From the NCBI GenBank assembly GCA_028564705.1, contig JAPXFQ010001504.1, positions 1 to 64,000 on the forward strand: 64,000 nt of DNA, written 5' to 3'. The notes beneath the pieces are model-generated. The model saw only the letters and a list, made by a program, of their open reading frames with translations, was not told where the DNA came from and did not search any database. Positions 39,441 to 50,784 of this stretch are shown here, piece after piece (within the stretch, counting starts at the first letter, position 1; every line of letters begins with the position of its first letter). A program made the translations under genes and the position numbers. This DNA is from Apricaphanius iberus (taxonomy: Eukaryota; Chordata; Actinopteri; Cyprinodontiformes; Aphaniidae).

Positions 39441-41960
39441 CACAGCTTTTTCCAATTATAACGGACTGCTTTTTAGCAGACCTTTAGCGTTCATAAACAA
39501 TAAGGATTGCTACTGACACCAAAACTAACCTTATAAGTAATTTTTTACCTGCCTTTTCAGTATGCCAAAATACTAAAATTAGATCAACCACTGTGGTGAC
39601 TGATACATAAAATAGAATGAATTCTCCAAAGGTTATTCATTTCTTATTCCGTAAATGAATTAATGAAACATTCCTTCCTTCAGATAATGTTTTGTTTTCA
39701 CTTTCTGCTTTGCATTGCGAATTGGTTGTTTAAACTCAAACTAAAAGGTGCTGATTAGTCTTAGACTAATCACAATTAGTTCTAAACTAATTTAGCTTCA
39801 CTCCCAAAACATCTCCACAAAGGTTTTGGTCTTGTATACAGTATACATATTTATGTTGGACCACGCAACACAATTTATTGGTTATTTCTACTTCTTTGCA
39901 TATTTGTCCATTTTATTGTTTTACTTGTGGTGGTTAGTTTTAGTATTAATACTTCTTTTAGTAGTTTTATTTGTGTTACTAGCTTAGTAGAATTGTTGAT
40001 TAAAGTATTTTGACTGGAAAGTTGAATTCTTTTATTTTTCACTTGTATTTTTGAAGGTCTTTTTTATTTTTGTTGTTACATGCTGTTCAAAGAACATCAA
40101 GAACTTATTCCTTCATCTATTGTTTAATTACCACAGCCTTATCAGACAGACAATCATAAACAATACCTGAGAGTGAGTTATTTTTCTTAGTTCCCAGGAT
40201 GGTGCCCCAAACTTGGTCACTTTGACATGAAATTATTAATTTCTTAATAATTGCATGTATTGCTGAATCCTGCCTATCTTATCACAAGTCTAACCAGGTG
40301 ATATATTGTATCCTCCATGAAGCTGGTCTCAGATGGAAACTATAGTGCTTAGACATCAGTTTATCTCTAGGATAACCATCTAAGCTAAAACAAAACCTTG
40401 TTAAATTGTCTCACGACATAAATCACTGCCTCAGAAGACATTCATCACTACTTAAAAGATGGCCACAAATGATCTGTGAACTACCTATTGATTACTCTAG
40501 TACTGCAGCTGTCAGGTTTCATTTTGGAGCAGCTTGATAGTTTCACCTCTGACAGGTCATGTCCAACCCCTATTCTGATAGATTTTTAAAGTGAATCATT
40601 TTAAATTTTTTTACTGACCAAGGTCTTCTTGCAAGGGCAAAATCATTTGTTGGAGTAATGTAGGACACATTGTCCTGGATCCAGTCAATCTTTCTGAGAT
40701 GTATTAGTGTAGAAAAACTGAAAAGGGAGGAGGGGATACATACATTTAAGCTTCAGTGGTTCTTTCCACAATCAAAGCAAGACAGACTTAGCTTTTGCAC
40801 TTATCACAGTGAATATGAATAGTATGACTACTAAATAGGATTACACACCAAATTACAGATGACAATAAAAGTTGAGTTTGGAATGAGGATCTCATAGAAA
40901 GGGTCTATATTTTTACTCAGTGGCTCTCCACTGAGGCATGGATGAGACACTCGGGTAATATGTTGTGTTACAACTCAGTAGTCGTTCCCCCTAGCTGGAG
41001 CGATAACAGGTTTGCTAATGGGAAACTATCAGTCACAATCAGCCATCTTTCCCCCAGTGTCTCCTTACTTGCCAACTCTGTGAGAGAGAAGTAATAGAGG
41101 TAATAATGGGGTTTGCTTCTTAGAGACATCTCCAGCTGCAGTAACATGTTTTAGAATCATATTTACATTCAAAACTTGATACTTTGCTCTGTCAGTATTT
41201 TTTTTCACAGGGCATCCACTGGTTTTCTATAAGAAGCTTTTACATTGGCTTGTTGAATTTATTGTCCTATTGAATATAGTTTTAAAAAAGGTTTTCAAGA
41301 TGTACACATCAGTGGTTCAAATAATCATTGTGAATGGTAAACTTGGCTCTCTATATCCTTGAGCTGGAAAATGGCTCACGTTGAAGAGAAGCTGCATCCA
41401 GACCCTTCCTTCTCTGGTGAGGGAAAGGACTCAAAGCTGTTTTTCAGATAGACGTTCCGAACATTCTCATGTTTACGCAGATTTTTTAAAACAATTTTAA
41501 ATGCTTTCTTTACAGCGTACTAACATGCATTGTGTTCTGCGTCCTGATTGATTGGAGGTAATTGACAGTCTCCTCCATGTTGTGTCTCCTGTACTTGTCA
41601 AATTTATCATGTCATATCATTAGAATCTTCTTGTCCAGAAGAAACCGCCCCCCAGCAATAACCATAACTACGTTTCTCACTCGAAAAATGACATCTGCAC
41701 CTAGACATTCAGTAGAAAAAGACGCACACAGGCGGCCGCAGACAAAGAAACCATGTCATCATAGTACCTTTATGTTTTAAAATCTAGGAAGGTTCGAGCT
41801 TTGAGAATATTTAAACTAGAGAGGAGTGTTTGTAAATGTTAGGAATGTCTGAGAAAAGTGTTTAAAGTGAGTGGCAAAGGGCTTTACAACCTTAAAACAC
41901 AATTGTAAAAACTAGACTACTTTGTAGATTTTGCATGTTGCAGGTTATTTTTAGAGCCTA
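39441..41960. other. Non-coding stretch with one weak dispersed repeat
   Basis: I see no gene. The section 39760-40150 shares ordered short blocks (AAACTAATTTAGCTT..., TTATTCCTTCAT...CCACAGCC) with 48880-49200, so it may hold a diverged repeat. Nothing else recognised. Confidence 0.4.
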
Positions 41961-41967
41961 ACTTCGT

Positions 41968-41993
41968 GATTATTATTATTATTATTATTATTT
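41968..41993 (+). repeat. (ATT)n microsatellite
   Basis: About eight ATT units. Confidence 0.9.
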
Positions 41994-42114
41994 TATTGAC
42001 GCTTATATCCTTAAGGATTATTTACAGCCCCACAATAAATGTGGGACGAGGAATATGTATGTATAACATCAGTTTGCGCTCACAGCTTTCCCTGCATCCA
42101 ATAAGCACAATAAA

Positions 42115-43360
42115 ATGTATGAAAAGTTTCAGTCTGGTTTCCGTCCTGGTCATAGCACAGAAACAGCCTTGACCAGAGTCACCAATGACCTGCTGATGGC
42201 AGCAGATACTGGTTCCCCATCACTACTCATCCTCCTGGACCTCACAGCTGCTTTTGATACAGTAGATCACAACATCCTACTCCACCGTCTGCAATACACA
42301 ATTGGACTCTCAGAAAATGCTCACAACTGGTTCCTCTCTTACCTGACCGACAGAACTGAGCATGTCACCCTGGGCAAAGCCAAGTCACACACCAATAATG
42401 TCACCTGTGGTGTTCCTCAGGGCTCCATGCTGGGCCCCACCCTCTTTTACCTCTACATGCTCCTGCTTGGTAATAACATTAGCAGACATGGCATAGCATT
42501 TCACTGCAATGCGGTTGACACACAGCTCTACCTCAAGACAACCCCCACTTCTCCTGCTCCCCTGCCAACTTCAACACTGACCACCTGCCTGGAGGAGATA
42601 TAGGCGTGGATGAAGCTCAACTTTCTTCAGCTCAACAGTTCCAAAACAGAGGCCATCCTAGTTGGCACACCAGATCAGCTCCGCTTTTCCACCATCAACA
42701 ATATCACTTTCTCTGGCCAAACCGTCTCCCTCTCCACATCTGTCACCTACTTGGGTGTCAAAATGGACCCACAACTCGTCTTTGACACCCACATCAAACA
42801 CCTCTGTGAGACATCATATTACCACCTTAAGAGCATCGCCAAAATCAGATGCAGAGAAGCTCGTCCATGCCTTTGTCTTCTCCAGGCTGGACTGCTGTAA
42901 TGCACTCCTCATCGGGATCTCTGGCAGGATAATCTAGAGACTCCAGTACATACAGAACAGCACTGCCAGAATCCTGATGAGGGTGCACAAGTATGATCAC
43001 ATCACCCCCATTCTGATATCCCTACACTGGCTCCCTGTCCAACTCAGAATTAAGTATAAGGTTTCCCTCCTCACTCACCAGTGCATGTATGGACATGCCC
43101 CCCTTTACCTACAGGAACTCCTCACCCCCCAGACCTCCTCACACAACCGGTCTGCAACCTCACACACCCTCCAAACCCCCAGAACCAAGCTCTGCAGCAT
43201 GGGTGATAGGGCCTTTGCATCTGCTGCCCCCAGGCTGTGGAACGCCATCCCTTACCACCTGAGGGCCCCACAGACTATAGATGTCTTTAAAAAAAAACTT
43301 GAAAACATAACTTTAAAAAAAAGCATTCAACAGGTGCAGCAGAATCGCCTGTATTGCCTG
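42115..43360 (+). pseudogene. CR1/L2-type LINE RT and C-terminus with mutated active site
   Basis: RT blocks: FQSGFRPGHSTETALTRVTN, LLDLTAAFDTVDHNILLHRL, VTCGVPQGSMLGPTLFYLYM. The catalytic YADD has become NAVD (42508-42519). A TAG at 42601-42603 is followed in phase by MKLNFLQLNSSKTEAILVGT and VTYLGVKMDPQL. After a frameshift near 42845 and a stop, the C-terminus reads HITPILISLHWLPVQLRIKY and FASAAPRLWNAIPYHLR, ending about 43360. The element is dead by active-site change as well as stops. Its 5' part is absent; unrelated DNA precedes 42115. Confidence 0.88.
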
Positions 43361-43392
43361 TATTGGTGTTCATGCGGATATCATTTGTCACC

Positions 43393-44069
43393 TTGATCAG
43401 AGCTGTCTCAGTACTGTGGTGAGGCCTAAAGCCTGACTGGAAAGTATCAAACACATTGTTAGACAGGAGAAAGTAAGTGAGCTGTTGATATACTACTTTC
43501 TAGGACTTTTCCTAAGAATGGTAGGTTTGATATGGGCCGGTAGTTGCTCAGTACTGTGGCATCAAGGCTGCTCTTCTTTAGAAGAGGCTTAATGACTGCA
43601 GTTTTTAAGACATTTGAGAATGTTCCAGTCTCAAGTGAGATGTTAACTAACTGTCCAAGTTGTGGTAACAAGCTAATCAGCACAGACTTTAGAAATTGAG
43701 TGGGTAATTCATCAAGGCAGCACGTACATGAACTCAGACCAGAGATAACCTCAATTCATCAAGGCAGCACGTACATGAACTCAGACCAGAGATAACCTCT
43801 TCGATTGTTTTGTCACTGACAGGTGTAAAATGTGTAAGCTCAAGGTGTTTATCTGGAAACAGTCTTGCCATTTGTTTTGTAGTAATTATTGCATTTGTAA
43901 TGCCTTGGACTTTGTCATTAAGAAATATTGCAAACTCATTGCACTTAGATGCAGAAATTAGTTCTAAGGGCAGTGAAAGTTGAGGATTAGTTAATCTGTT
44001 CACTGTGGCAAACAGATCACGAGAATTGTTTCTGCAGTTTGCGATTATTTCAGAGAAATACTTGCGCAA
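43393..44069 (-). pseudogene. LINE linker and RT start, opposite strand
   Basis: Minus-strand frames read KYFSEIIANCRNNSRDLFAT and VNRLTNPQLSLPLELISASK (linker), VSDKTIEEVISGLSSCTCCL DE, then after the 47 bp duplication TAVIKPLLKKSSLDATVLSN, YRPISNLPFLGKVLE and, in a shifted frame, TFQSGFRPHHSTETALIKVT to 43393. It meets the plus-strand LINE head-on and stops at that junction. Confidence 0.82.
43706..43799 (+). repeat. 47 bp tandem duplication in a LINE
   Basis: AATTCATCAAGGCAGCACGT... (43706-43752) is repeated exactly and immediately at 43753-43799. Since 47 is not a multiple of three it shifts the LINE frame, explaining the two separate frames on the minus strand. Confidence 0.95.
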
Positions 44070-44449
44070 TGTAAAATCTGATTAAACACATATATAAACT
44101 TACGGCATTGCCTTATGTAGATGGCGACAGATTTCTGACCATACCATGCTGGATATCGCCCGCTCTGTTTACCAGGAAACCGGAACCGGAAGTTACAGCT
44201 GCCAAACAGGAAGTAGAATTTTCCGCTAATGTTTTTAAATAAAACTTACTAATAAAAAGGTTATGCTCATAACAAACTCTTAGAAATGCTTTTTTAAAAA
44301 TTAAACCATTTGTATACCTTTTTTTACTAATTTAACTTATTTATTAAATTATTAATTGCCTTAAGGGCAACACATTCCCCGCCTGACCTCTGTGACCTCA
44401 CTATCATCAACAAAAACTTAGTGGGAATCAGTAAAGCCTGGTCTTGTAA
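44070..44449. other. Non-coding stretch between LINEs
   Basis: GGAAACCGGAACCGGAAGTT at about 44180 contains two ETS-like CCGGAA words, suggesting a former promoter, but no gene is seen. 44390-44450 may already be LINE endonuclease sequence in a broken frame. Confidence 0.3.
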
Positions 44450-44452
44450 CGT

Positions 44453-44995
44453 CCACCAGGCCCTTATTCTCAATTTTTAGATCAGATCTCAGATTTTCTA
44501 TCTGACTTAGTTTTGAACACAGATAAAGTTATTATATTTGGAGACTTCAATATTCATTTTGATAGTGAAATTGATAGTCGAAATACAGCTTTTAACATTA
44601 TCTTAGACTCAATAGGCTTTACTCAAAATGTGCAAGGACCAACCCACTCTTGTCACCACACTTTAGATCTTGTGCTAACTTATGACATTGAATGTGAAGA
44701 AATAACAATCTTTCCACATAACCGTATCTTGTCTGATCATTCTCTGATCACTTTTATACTCACTCTAACTGACCATTTCAAACCTGAAAGAAAACTTCAT
44801 TCTACCAGAACGCTATCAGACAATGCTGTAGCATGTTTTAAAGAAGCTCTTCCAACTTTAGTTTCATCAGTACATAAAAGTACAATAGAAAATAATGATT
44901 TAACTCCTGACCCCTCACAACTTGACGTTCTAGTTCATAGCGTTAATTCCTCCCTGCGTCTGGCAATAGACAAAGTTGACCCTAAGCAGAGCATG
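44453..44995 (+). pseudogene. L2-type LINE endonuclease
   Basis: The frame is open from 44453 (PPGPYSQFLDQISDFLSDLV) past the Met at 44513. It contains KVIIFGDFNIHFDSEI (GDFN block), GPTHSCHHTLDLVLTYDI and RILSDHSLITF (SDH block with catalytic His), followed by linker LVHSVNSSLRLAIDKVDPK. The first half of the endonuclease is missing. The frame leaves the LINE when it enters the SINE at about 44998. Confidence 0.85.
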
Positions 44996-44997
44996 AC

Positions 44998-45238
44998 TGT
45001 GACTCAGTGTTAGAGTAGTTGGCTTGCAATCGGAGGATCGTAGGTTCAATTACAGCTTCCTCCAATCACATATCAGTGTGCCCCTGGGCAAGACACTTAA
45101 CCCCAAAAGTTCTACATCATCCTACTGAGCCATGCTGGCTATCAGTGTATGAATGGGTGAATGTGGCTTCAATGTAAAGCGCTGTGAGTGGTCAAGTATG
45201 ACTAGTTCAGTCCATTTACCTTGGTAAAGGAAGGTGGC
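44998..45238 (+). repeat. tRNA-derived SINE
   Basis: Box A-like TGACTCAGTGTTAGAGTAG (45000-45018) and box B-like GTAGGTTCAATTACA (45049-45063) form an internal pol III promoter. Next come GCCCCTGGGCAAGACACTTA, ACCCCAAAAGTTC, TGAATGGGTGAATGTGGCTT and GTAAAGCGCTGTGAGTGGTC, the body of a common fish SINE. It interrupts the LINE between endonuclease and linker. No clear target duplication; LINE sequence seems lost at the site. Confidence 0.85.
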
Positions 45239-45274
45239 TAGCCACCATCCCTGGTTTAATTTAGAGCTACGTCC

Positions 45275-45574
45275 ATGCATTTACAGGATTGGGAAAATAG
45301 TCTATTGCTATATAAAAAGAGCCTTCGAACAGCCAGAACAGCATATTTTTCATCTTTAATCGAGGAGAATAAAAACATTCCTAGGTTTCTTTTTAATACA
45401 GTTGCCAAACTCACACAGGATCATAGCTCTGTCGAGCAAACCATTCTCCCAGCTCTTAGTATTGACGACTTCATGCAATTTTTTATAGATAAAATAGACT
45501 CTATGAAAAATAATATAAATGGGAACCTTCCCAATATGTTTGCTTCTTCCTTAGTTATTAGTGAGGCAGCATAA
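45275..45574 (+). pseudogene. L2-type LINE linker region
   Basis: WENSLLLYKKSLRTARTAYF, SSLIEENKNIPRFLFNTVAK and PALSIDDFMQFFIDKIDSM lie between endonuclease and RT in this family. The frame ends with a TAA at 45572-45574. Confidence 0.8.
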
Positions 45575-45589
45575 AAAATGTTTGAACCT

Positions 45590-45991
45590 AATATAAACTG
45601 CTTTAATACAGCCGAACTTTCAGATCTACTAAAATTATTCGCTTCATCAAAACCTTCAACTTGCATGTTAGACCCAGTCCCAACCAAACTTTTAAAATAA
45701 GTTTTCCCTTTGATTGCTGCTCCAATTTTAGATATAATGAATCTATCCTTGGTAAATGGATATGTGCCACAGGAGTTTAAGATTGCTGTAATTAAATATC
45801 TACTTAAGAAATCATCTCTTGATCAAAACGACCTAATTAGGCATAGACCGATAGCTAATCTTCTCTTCTTATCTAAAATTCTTGAGAAAATAGTTGCACA
45901 TCAGATGTGTGAGCATTTAAACAATATGAGCTGTTTGAGAAGTTTCAGTCAGGATTTAGAGCTCATCACAGCACTGAAACAGCTCTGGTGA
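45590..45991 (+). pseudogene. L2-type LINE RT, first blocks only
   Basis: NCFNTAELSDLLKLFASSKP and LDPVPTKLLK, a TAA at about 45699, then APILDIMNLSLVNGYVPQEF, KIAVIKYLLKKSSLDQNDLI, FLSKILEKIVAHQMCEHLNN. Nearly the same as 27005-27330. After 45930 the frame shifts and at about 46005 the sequence jumps past the catalytic region. Confidence 0.85.
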
Positions 45992-46009
45992 AGGTTACTA
46001 ATAAATAAT

Positions 46010-46630
46010 AATAAAGCAAAGAACTTCAGTTTTATTTTTGACCAAGATATGTCATTTAGATCTCACATTAAAAAAGTCTCTAGGATTTCCTTTTTTCACT
46101 TTAGCAATATTGCAAAAATTAGAGACATCCTGTCCAGGAGTGATGGTGAAAAACTAGTCCATGCATTTGTTACTTCAAGGCTGGATTACTGTAACTCTTT
46201 ATTAACAGGTAGTCCACATAATACAATTAAAAGTCTTCAGTTGGTCCAAAATGCTGCTGCCAGGGTTCTAATGAATAAAAGAAGAAGAGATCACATCTCC
46301 CCTATTTTAGCGTCTCTTCACTGGCTCCCAGTAAAATCTAGAACAGAATTCAAGATCCTCCTTCTGACATATAAAGCTCTTTATAATCAAGCTCCATCAT
46401 GCATAAGAGACCCGATTGTTCCATATGTTCCTAACAGAGCCCTTCGCTCTCAGACTGCAGGTTTACTGGTAGTTCCTAGGATTTCTAAAAGTAAAATGGG
46501 TGGCAGATCTTTCAGTTACCAGGCTCCCCTCCTATGGAACCAGCTCCCAGGGTTGGTGGGTGAAGCAGACAACTTGTCTGTCTTTAAAACTAGGCCTAAA
46601 ACCTTCCTCTTTGACAAAGCTTACAGTTAG
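46010..46630 (+). pseudogene. L2-type LINE ORF2 C-terminal third
   Basis: FIFDQDMSFRSHIKKVSRIS, HAFVTSRLDYCNSLLTGSPH, LQLVQNAAARVLMNKRRRDH, ISPILASLHWLPVKSRTEFK, PRISKSKMGGRSFSYQAPLL and FKTRPKTFLFDKAYS to the natural stop at 46628-46630. Open and well preserved; family thumb and C-terminal domain. The RT core between block 3 and here is deleted. Confidence 0.88.
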
Positions 46631-47203
46631 AGACAGGTTAACAGGTAGTTACAGACAGGTTAGACAGGTAGCTAGGAAGAGGCAGGTTAATGTTAGTAGT
46701 CAGGTAGAGTGCCAAAAGCTAGGAAGAGATGGGTTTATGTTAGTAGTCAGGTAGAGTAGCTAGGTAGAGACAGATTAATGTAAGCCAGGTAGAGAGTGTT
46801 AGTAGCTAGGTCTCCTAGTAGCTAGGAAGAGACAGGTTAATGTTAGTAGCTATGCTGCTTTAGGCTAGCCTGGTAGAGGACATTATTAGAGTCAAAATCC
46901 TACTTTATCTCCTACTTCTCCCCAACTGCATGATGTTCAGTGATTTCAAGTGCTAACCTGTTTTCTATAGTCTCTTCCTAAGTAGGTGCTCCTGCTTGAC
47001 GACCCTGACTAAGATGGCATTCCAGTGGTGGAATGTTCTCCACGTCCTGCTACCTGCTTCTGCTTCAGTTCTGTTGCTCTTTCTGTGTCTCTGCTGCCTT
47101 ATCCAAACCCCAGATGGTCTCGGCAGATGACCCCTTATGCTGAGCTTGGTTCTGTTGGAGGTTTCTTCCTGTTAAAAGGGAGTTTTTCCTCTCTATGTCG
47201 GTC
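46631..47203 (+). other. L2-type LINE 3' UTR
   Basis: Contains four or five imperfect GACAGGTTAATGTTAGTAG-type repeats (46640-46860), then the TAGCTATGCTGCTTTAGGCT and GAGGTTTCTTCCTGTTAAAA blocks shared with 37440-37790. At 46780-46800 CCAGGTAGAGAGTGTTAGTA is the uninterrupted version of the site that carries 28S rRNA at 37000. Confidence 0.85.
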
Positions 47204-47214
47204 TAGCCGGTGGT

Positions 47215-47450
47215 GAGATTGGTTTGTGACAATCGACCTCTCAGACGCTTATTTTCACATAGCATTTTATCCTCCACACAGGAAGTTTCTCAGGTTTGCG
47301 TATCAAGGCAAAGCCTACAAGTATCAAACCATCCGGTTCGGGTTGTCATTAGCACCGAGGGTTTTCAGCAAATGTGTGGTGGCAGCACTATCTCCCCTGA
47401 GGGTGCACGGTATCAGAATATTTTCATACATAAATGTTGGATCTTTAACA
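47215..47450 (+). pseudogene. DIRS-type reverse transcriptase, N-terminal part
   Basis: DWFVTIDLSDAYFHIAFYPP, HRKFLRFAYQGKAYKYQTIR and FGLSLAPRVFSKCVVAALSP then GIRIFSYI is the RT palm of DIRS elements (VTIDLxDAYFH with first Asp; FGLSLAPRVF). The following catalytic YIDDWL motif is altered or lost (SYINVG). The next RT segment appears only at 51470. Confidence 0.85.
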
Positions 47451-49735
47451 CAGCCATCTAATCAACGTTCTAGCTCCACAGGAAAAGAAACTCCGCTCCA
47501 CAGGAAGTGGAGAAGAACAAGCGGAAGTTCGTCTTGCTTTCACTCAGAGCCATGGCCGTGCTCTGATCGCGAAGGTGCACATCGACCCGTCTTTCACGGG
47601 CAGAGAAGAAACATTTGAGTTGGAGGAGGAACTCATTCAAGGAACACAGACGGACGATTGATCAGGTGACTAAAAAAAAACTGATAAACAAACCCCATTG
47701 TACTGCCTCAACTCTACAGACCATTCCTGAATCGGCCTGTTGTCGTGAGAGAAATGGGAGCCTTAACTGCATGCCTAAACCAGCTTAAGGCCGCATCCCT
47801 TCGTGCCAGAGCCGACACCTCCTGCGATGACTTTGAAGGGCATTTATCTGAAACACACAGCATACATATCACTAAACTTTAATACGTCAGAATTTACACA
47901 GTTTTATGTTGGGCTTTAGCTTATTTTTAGCCAGTACAGCAGGCTAGCATTAGCTTACCCTATAAGTGGTCCAGCTGGTATCCTGTATTTGACTTCACGC
48001 TGCTTTATGGTGTCCTCCACTGTCTTTACTTCTCCAGAATATTATTAAATAAGTCGACTAGCAACCTAAGCAGACTTCCCTGATCTGCAAACTCGCTATC
48101 AGTACAATAACACATCGATCTCAAACGCTTTTCATTTTTTGTTTCAAACGAAAAAACGAATTGCCTGAATGTACACGGACCTCTGTGCATCACATTTACG
48201 TCCCTGAAAAAACTTCTGCTGTGTTGTGGTCTATTTGCAGCACGTTTTTCTAATGTGTTGTGTTGTGAATATAATCTTCTTAGCCGTGTTTGAACTCGCC
48301 TTATTTTATCAAAGCACTGGAATTTGATTGTTTACTGCGGTGATTAATCAATGAAGTAATTCTCCAAAAGTAAATATTTTCACACAGATAATTTTAAATA
48401 TAAAATTTCTTAATACAAAGAATATTTTATGTTTTTTTTATGGTGGAAAAATGTATGATTTATCTGTACTTTGTAATCAACTGTGACACATTTAATGTTG
48501 TAGTCTTAGTTTAGTCCTGCATTACCATGGAGATGGCTCTTCTGACTGAGCATCCTTGAAGGTTTACAAACTTCACAGCTTTCTAACAGGCGCCGTCAAG
48601 TCTCTTTCTTTCACCCTGAGAGTAGTACTTTATCAGTAGAGTAGATAGACCAAGGTTACTAGAAACAATATAGGCTTGTTGTTGTAAAATTGAGACAGGT
48701 CAGTATTCTGCATTTTCTGTAATGTGATGCTGTTCTCCTGTTTGATCAATCCAAATTGTAAAAGAAAAACCTCCAAACTTTAACAGAATTCTATGTCATC
48801 CTTTGGTCAGTGTTTCCTGCAATAACACTTACATAGCTTCTTGGTGTAGAGGTAAACCAGTGATGCTAAATTAGTTAAACTAATTACAATTAGTAAACTA
48901 ATTTAGCTTTCATTCCAGCATCTGCAAATCAAGCCTTGGTCCTTTAAAGCATCCAGATTCATCCAGAACCATAATATCAGAATTCTTGGTTTCTATTTTT
49001 ATTGCGTTTTTAGCCAGTTTTATTTTTATTTTTAGTCATTCATTTATTTTGATCAGTAGTGTGTCAGTTATTAGTTTGAGTGATTAAATGTTATTTTTCT
49101 TCTTTTGTAAATAAACTTTTATGTTTTGGAAAGTGACTGTTTCGTGGTCAATATGTGGTAAAGAATTCATTCCTTCATAATTTTCACCACAGCCCAGCTG
49201 GGCAGTGTTAGACTATTAGAGACTGATATATATCTATTTGGCTATTAAAATAGTTCCTGATAATAGGTGGCGCCCCTAAAATAATAATTTTCCATAAATT
49301 ATTAATCTGCCATAAACAGTCTTTTAACTATTAATAGTCAAATAGCTGCATTTTCCAGAGGAAACTAGAAGTCTGACCACTGGCACCCACTTTGTATTGC
49401 TTCTCATGGCCAATGACAGAAAGGCTGCCTCAGTGACAATCTGTTTGGTCCATGTACGGGACGTGTCACTGACATGCCAAGGGTAGAACTTTTTAACCAA
49501 GAGTTCAAAGCCTCCTTCCCCCTGACAAGAGACACTTGGCCCTGGGCAAAAAAGGAGTAAAATGGGGGGGAAATGGATTAAAATAAAATAATAAAAAAAT
49601 GTAATATTTGAAAAGATAAAATTAAATAATGAAACGAAAGGAAAATAAGAAACGTTAAAAAATAAATAAATAAATAAAAGTCAAAGCTTTGATACTTCAA
49701 ACCATGTTTAAACACTTTTTAAAGCATTTTAAAGG
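47451..49735. other. Insert between DIRS halves, left section
   Basis: 47451-47640 continues an open frame without recognisable motifs. No gene is seen to 49735. Two diverged dispersed repeats lie at 48880-49200 (partner 39770-40150) and 49210-49450 (partner 11950-12230). Confidence 0.4.
49210..49450 (+). repeat. Dispersed unknown repeat (copy B)
   Basis: Shares ATTAGAGACTG, AATAATTTTCCATAAATTAT and TCAAATAGCTGCATT in the same order with 11950-12230. Confidence 0.6.
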
Positions 49736-50470
49736 GCCTACATTGTCCACTGGAGAACCGACCAGGACCTCCTGGGACCTTCAACCCACCTTAAGGCACC
49801 CTTATCTGGGTTAAAGGGCCAACTGGGTTCTCCTGGGACATCCAACCCACCTTAAGGCACCCTTATCTGGGTTAAAGGACCAACCGGGGCCTCCTGGGAC
49901 CTTCAACCCACCTTAAGGCACCCTTATCTTAACTTTTTCATGCCTCTGGTAAGGTGGCGACTTTTTCATGCCTCTGGTAAGGCGGGGACCGAGAGAGAGG
50001 CCCTCTTGCCGGCCACGGCTCGGCCGACGGTACCCTCGCCCTGGGGCTTAATAAGCACCAGGCGCTCCTAGGACCTTTAACCCACCTTAAAGCACCATTA
50101 AATGGGTTATAAGGGCCACCACCACCCTCTCCTGGAAGATCAACCAGGCCCTCCAGGGACCTTTAACCCGCCTTAAAGCACCATTAAATGGGTAAAAAGA
50201 GCAACCATCCTCCCCTGGAGGGTCAACCAGGCCCTTCTGGGACATTTAACCCACCTTAAACCACCATTAGCCTGGTTATAAGTCCGCACCACCACCCGCC
50301 CTGGAAGATGAACCAGGCCCTCCTCGGACCTTCAACCCACCTTAAGGCACCGTTATCTGGCTTAAAGGGCCACATCCTCCCCTGGAGGACAGCCTTAAGG
50401 CACCCTCCAGAACCATCACCACCAGCCGTGCCAGGGTACCCACTCTTAAGCACACCCCGCGGACTAAACC
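49735..50470 (+). repeat. Complex tandem repeat, ~61 and ~80 bp units
   Basis: Units share CTCCTGGGACCTTCAACCCA-CCTTAAGGCACCCTTATCTG and a variable GGTTAAAGGGCCAAC part. At least nine units occur, interrupted near 49930-50060 by two 30 bp units of TTTTTCATGCCTCTGGTAAG and a GC-rich segment. Variation is greatest in the spacer. Confidence 0.85.
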
Positions 50471-50587
50471 AACAGGTATGCACCGCCAACAATCTCGTGC
50501 CTCTGGTAAGGCAGCAACTTTTCCGTGCCTCTGTTACGGTGGATTTTTTTTAATTCTGTGCACTCTGGTTAAGCGGGAATTTATTTC

Positions 50588-50683
50588 AGTCCTTGAAACA
50601 CTTAGAAAATGTACGCATTTTTCTTTTAATTCATTTTTTTCACTCACTCATACACCACGGCCAATGGGCTACTCATGCCATGC
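50588..50683 (+). repeat. ~95 bp direct repeat flanking the minisatellite (left)
   Basis: TTGAAACACTTAGAAAATGT ... CACTCACTCATACACCACGG-CCAATGGGCTACTCATGCCA recurs at 51126-51214 on the other side of the 49 bp array. Confidence 0.85.
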
Positions 50684-50744
50684 AGTCTAAACTCCATGCG
50701 TGGACTGCATGGAGTTTGTACTTCATGGCATGGGTAGCCATTGG
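50661..50744. repeat. Inverted repeat (hairpin)
   Basis: CCAATGGGCTACTCATGCCATG on the left pairs with CATGGCATGGGTAGCCATTGG on the right (one mismatch and one bulge), and inside it ACTCCATGC pairs with GCATGGAGT. About 84 bp in total. Confidence 0.8.
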
Positions 50745-50784
50745 TTAGCTTTCATGCTGGTAAGGTGGCTTTTGGACTTAGAAT

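Larger units (their letters stand above)
44453..47203 (+). mobile_element. L2-type LINE, most complete copy, with SINE insertion
   Basis: Contains endonuclease (44453-44990), a SINE (44998-45238), linker (45275-45574), start of RT (45590-45990), a deletion removing most of RT, the C-terminal third (46010-46630) and a 3' UTR of ~570 bp matching 36866-37780. The 3' end is cut at about 47203 where DIRS sequence begins. Confidence 0.88.

Noticed and set aside
45000..45075. Functional tRNA gene
   Set aside because: Box A- and B-like motifs are present but no cloverleaf with acceptor stem can be drawn; the following SINE body and its position inside a LINE identify a SINE.
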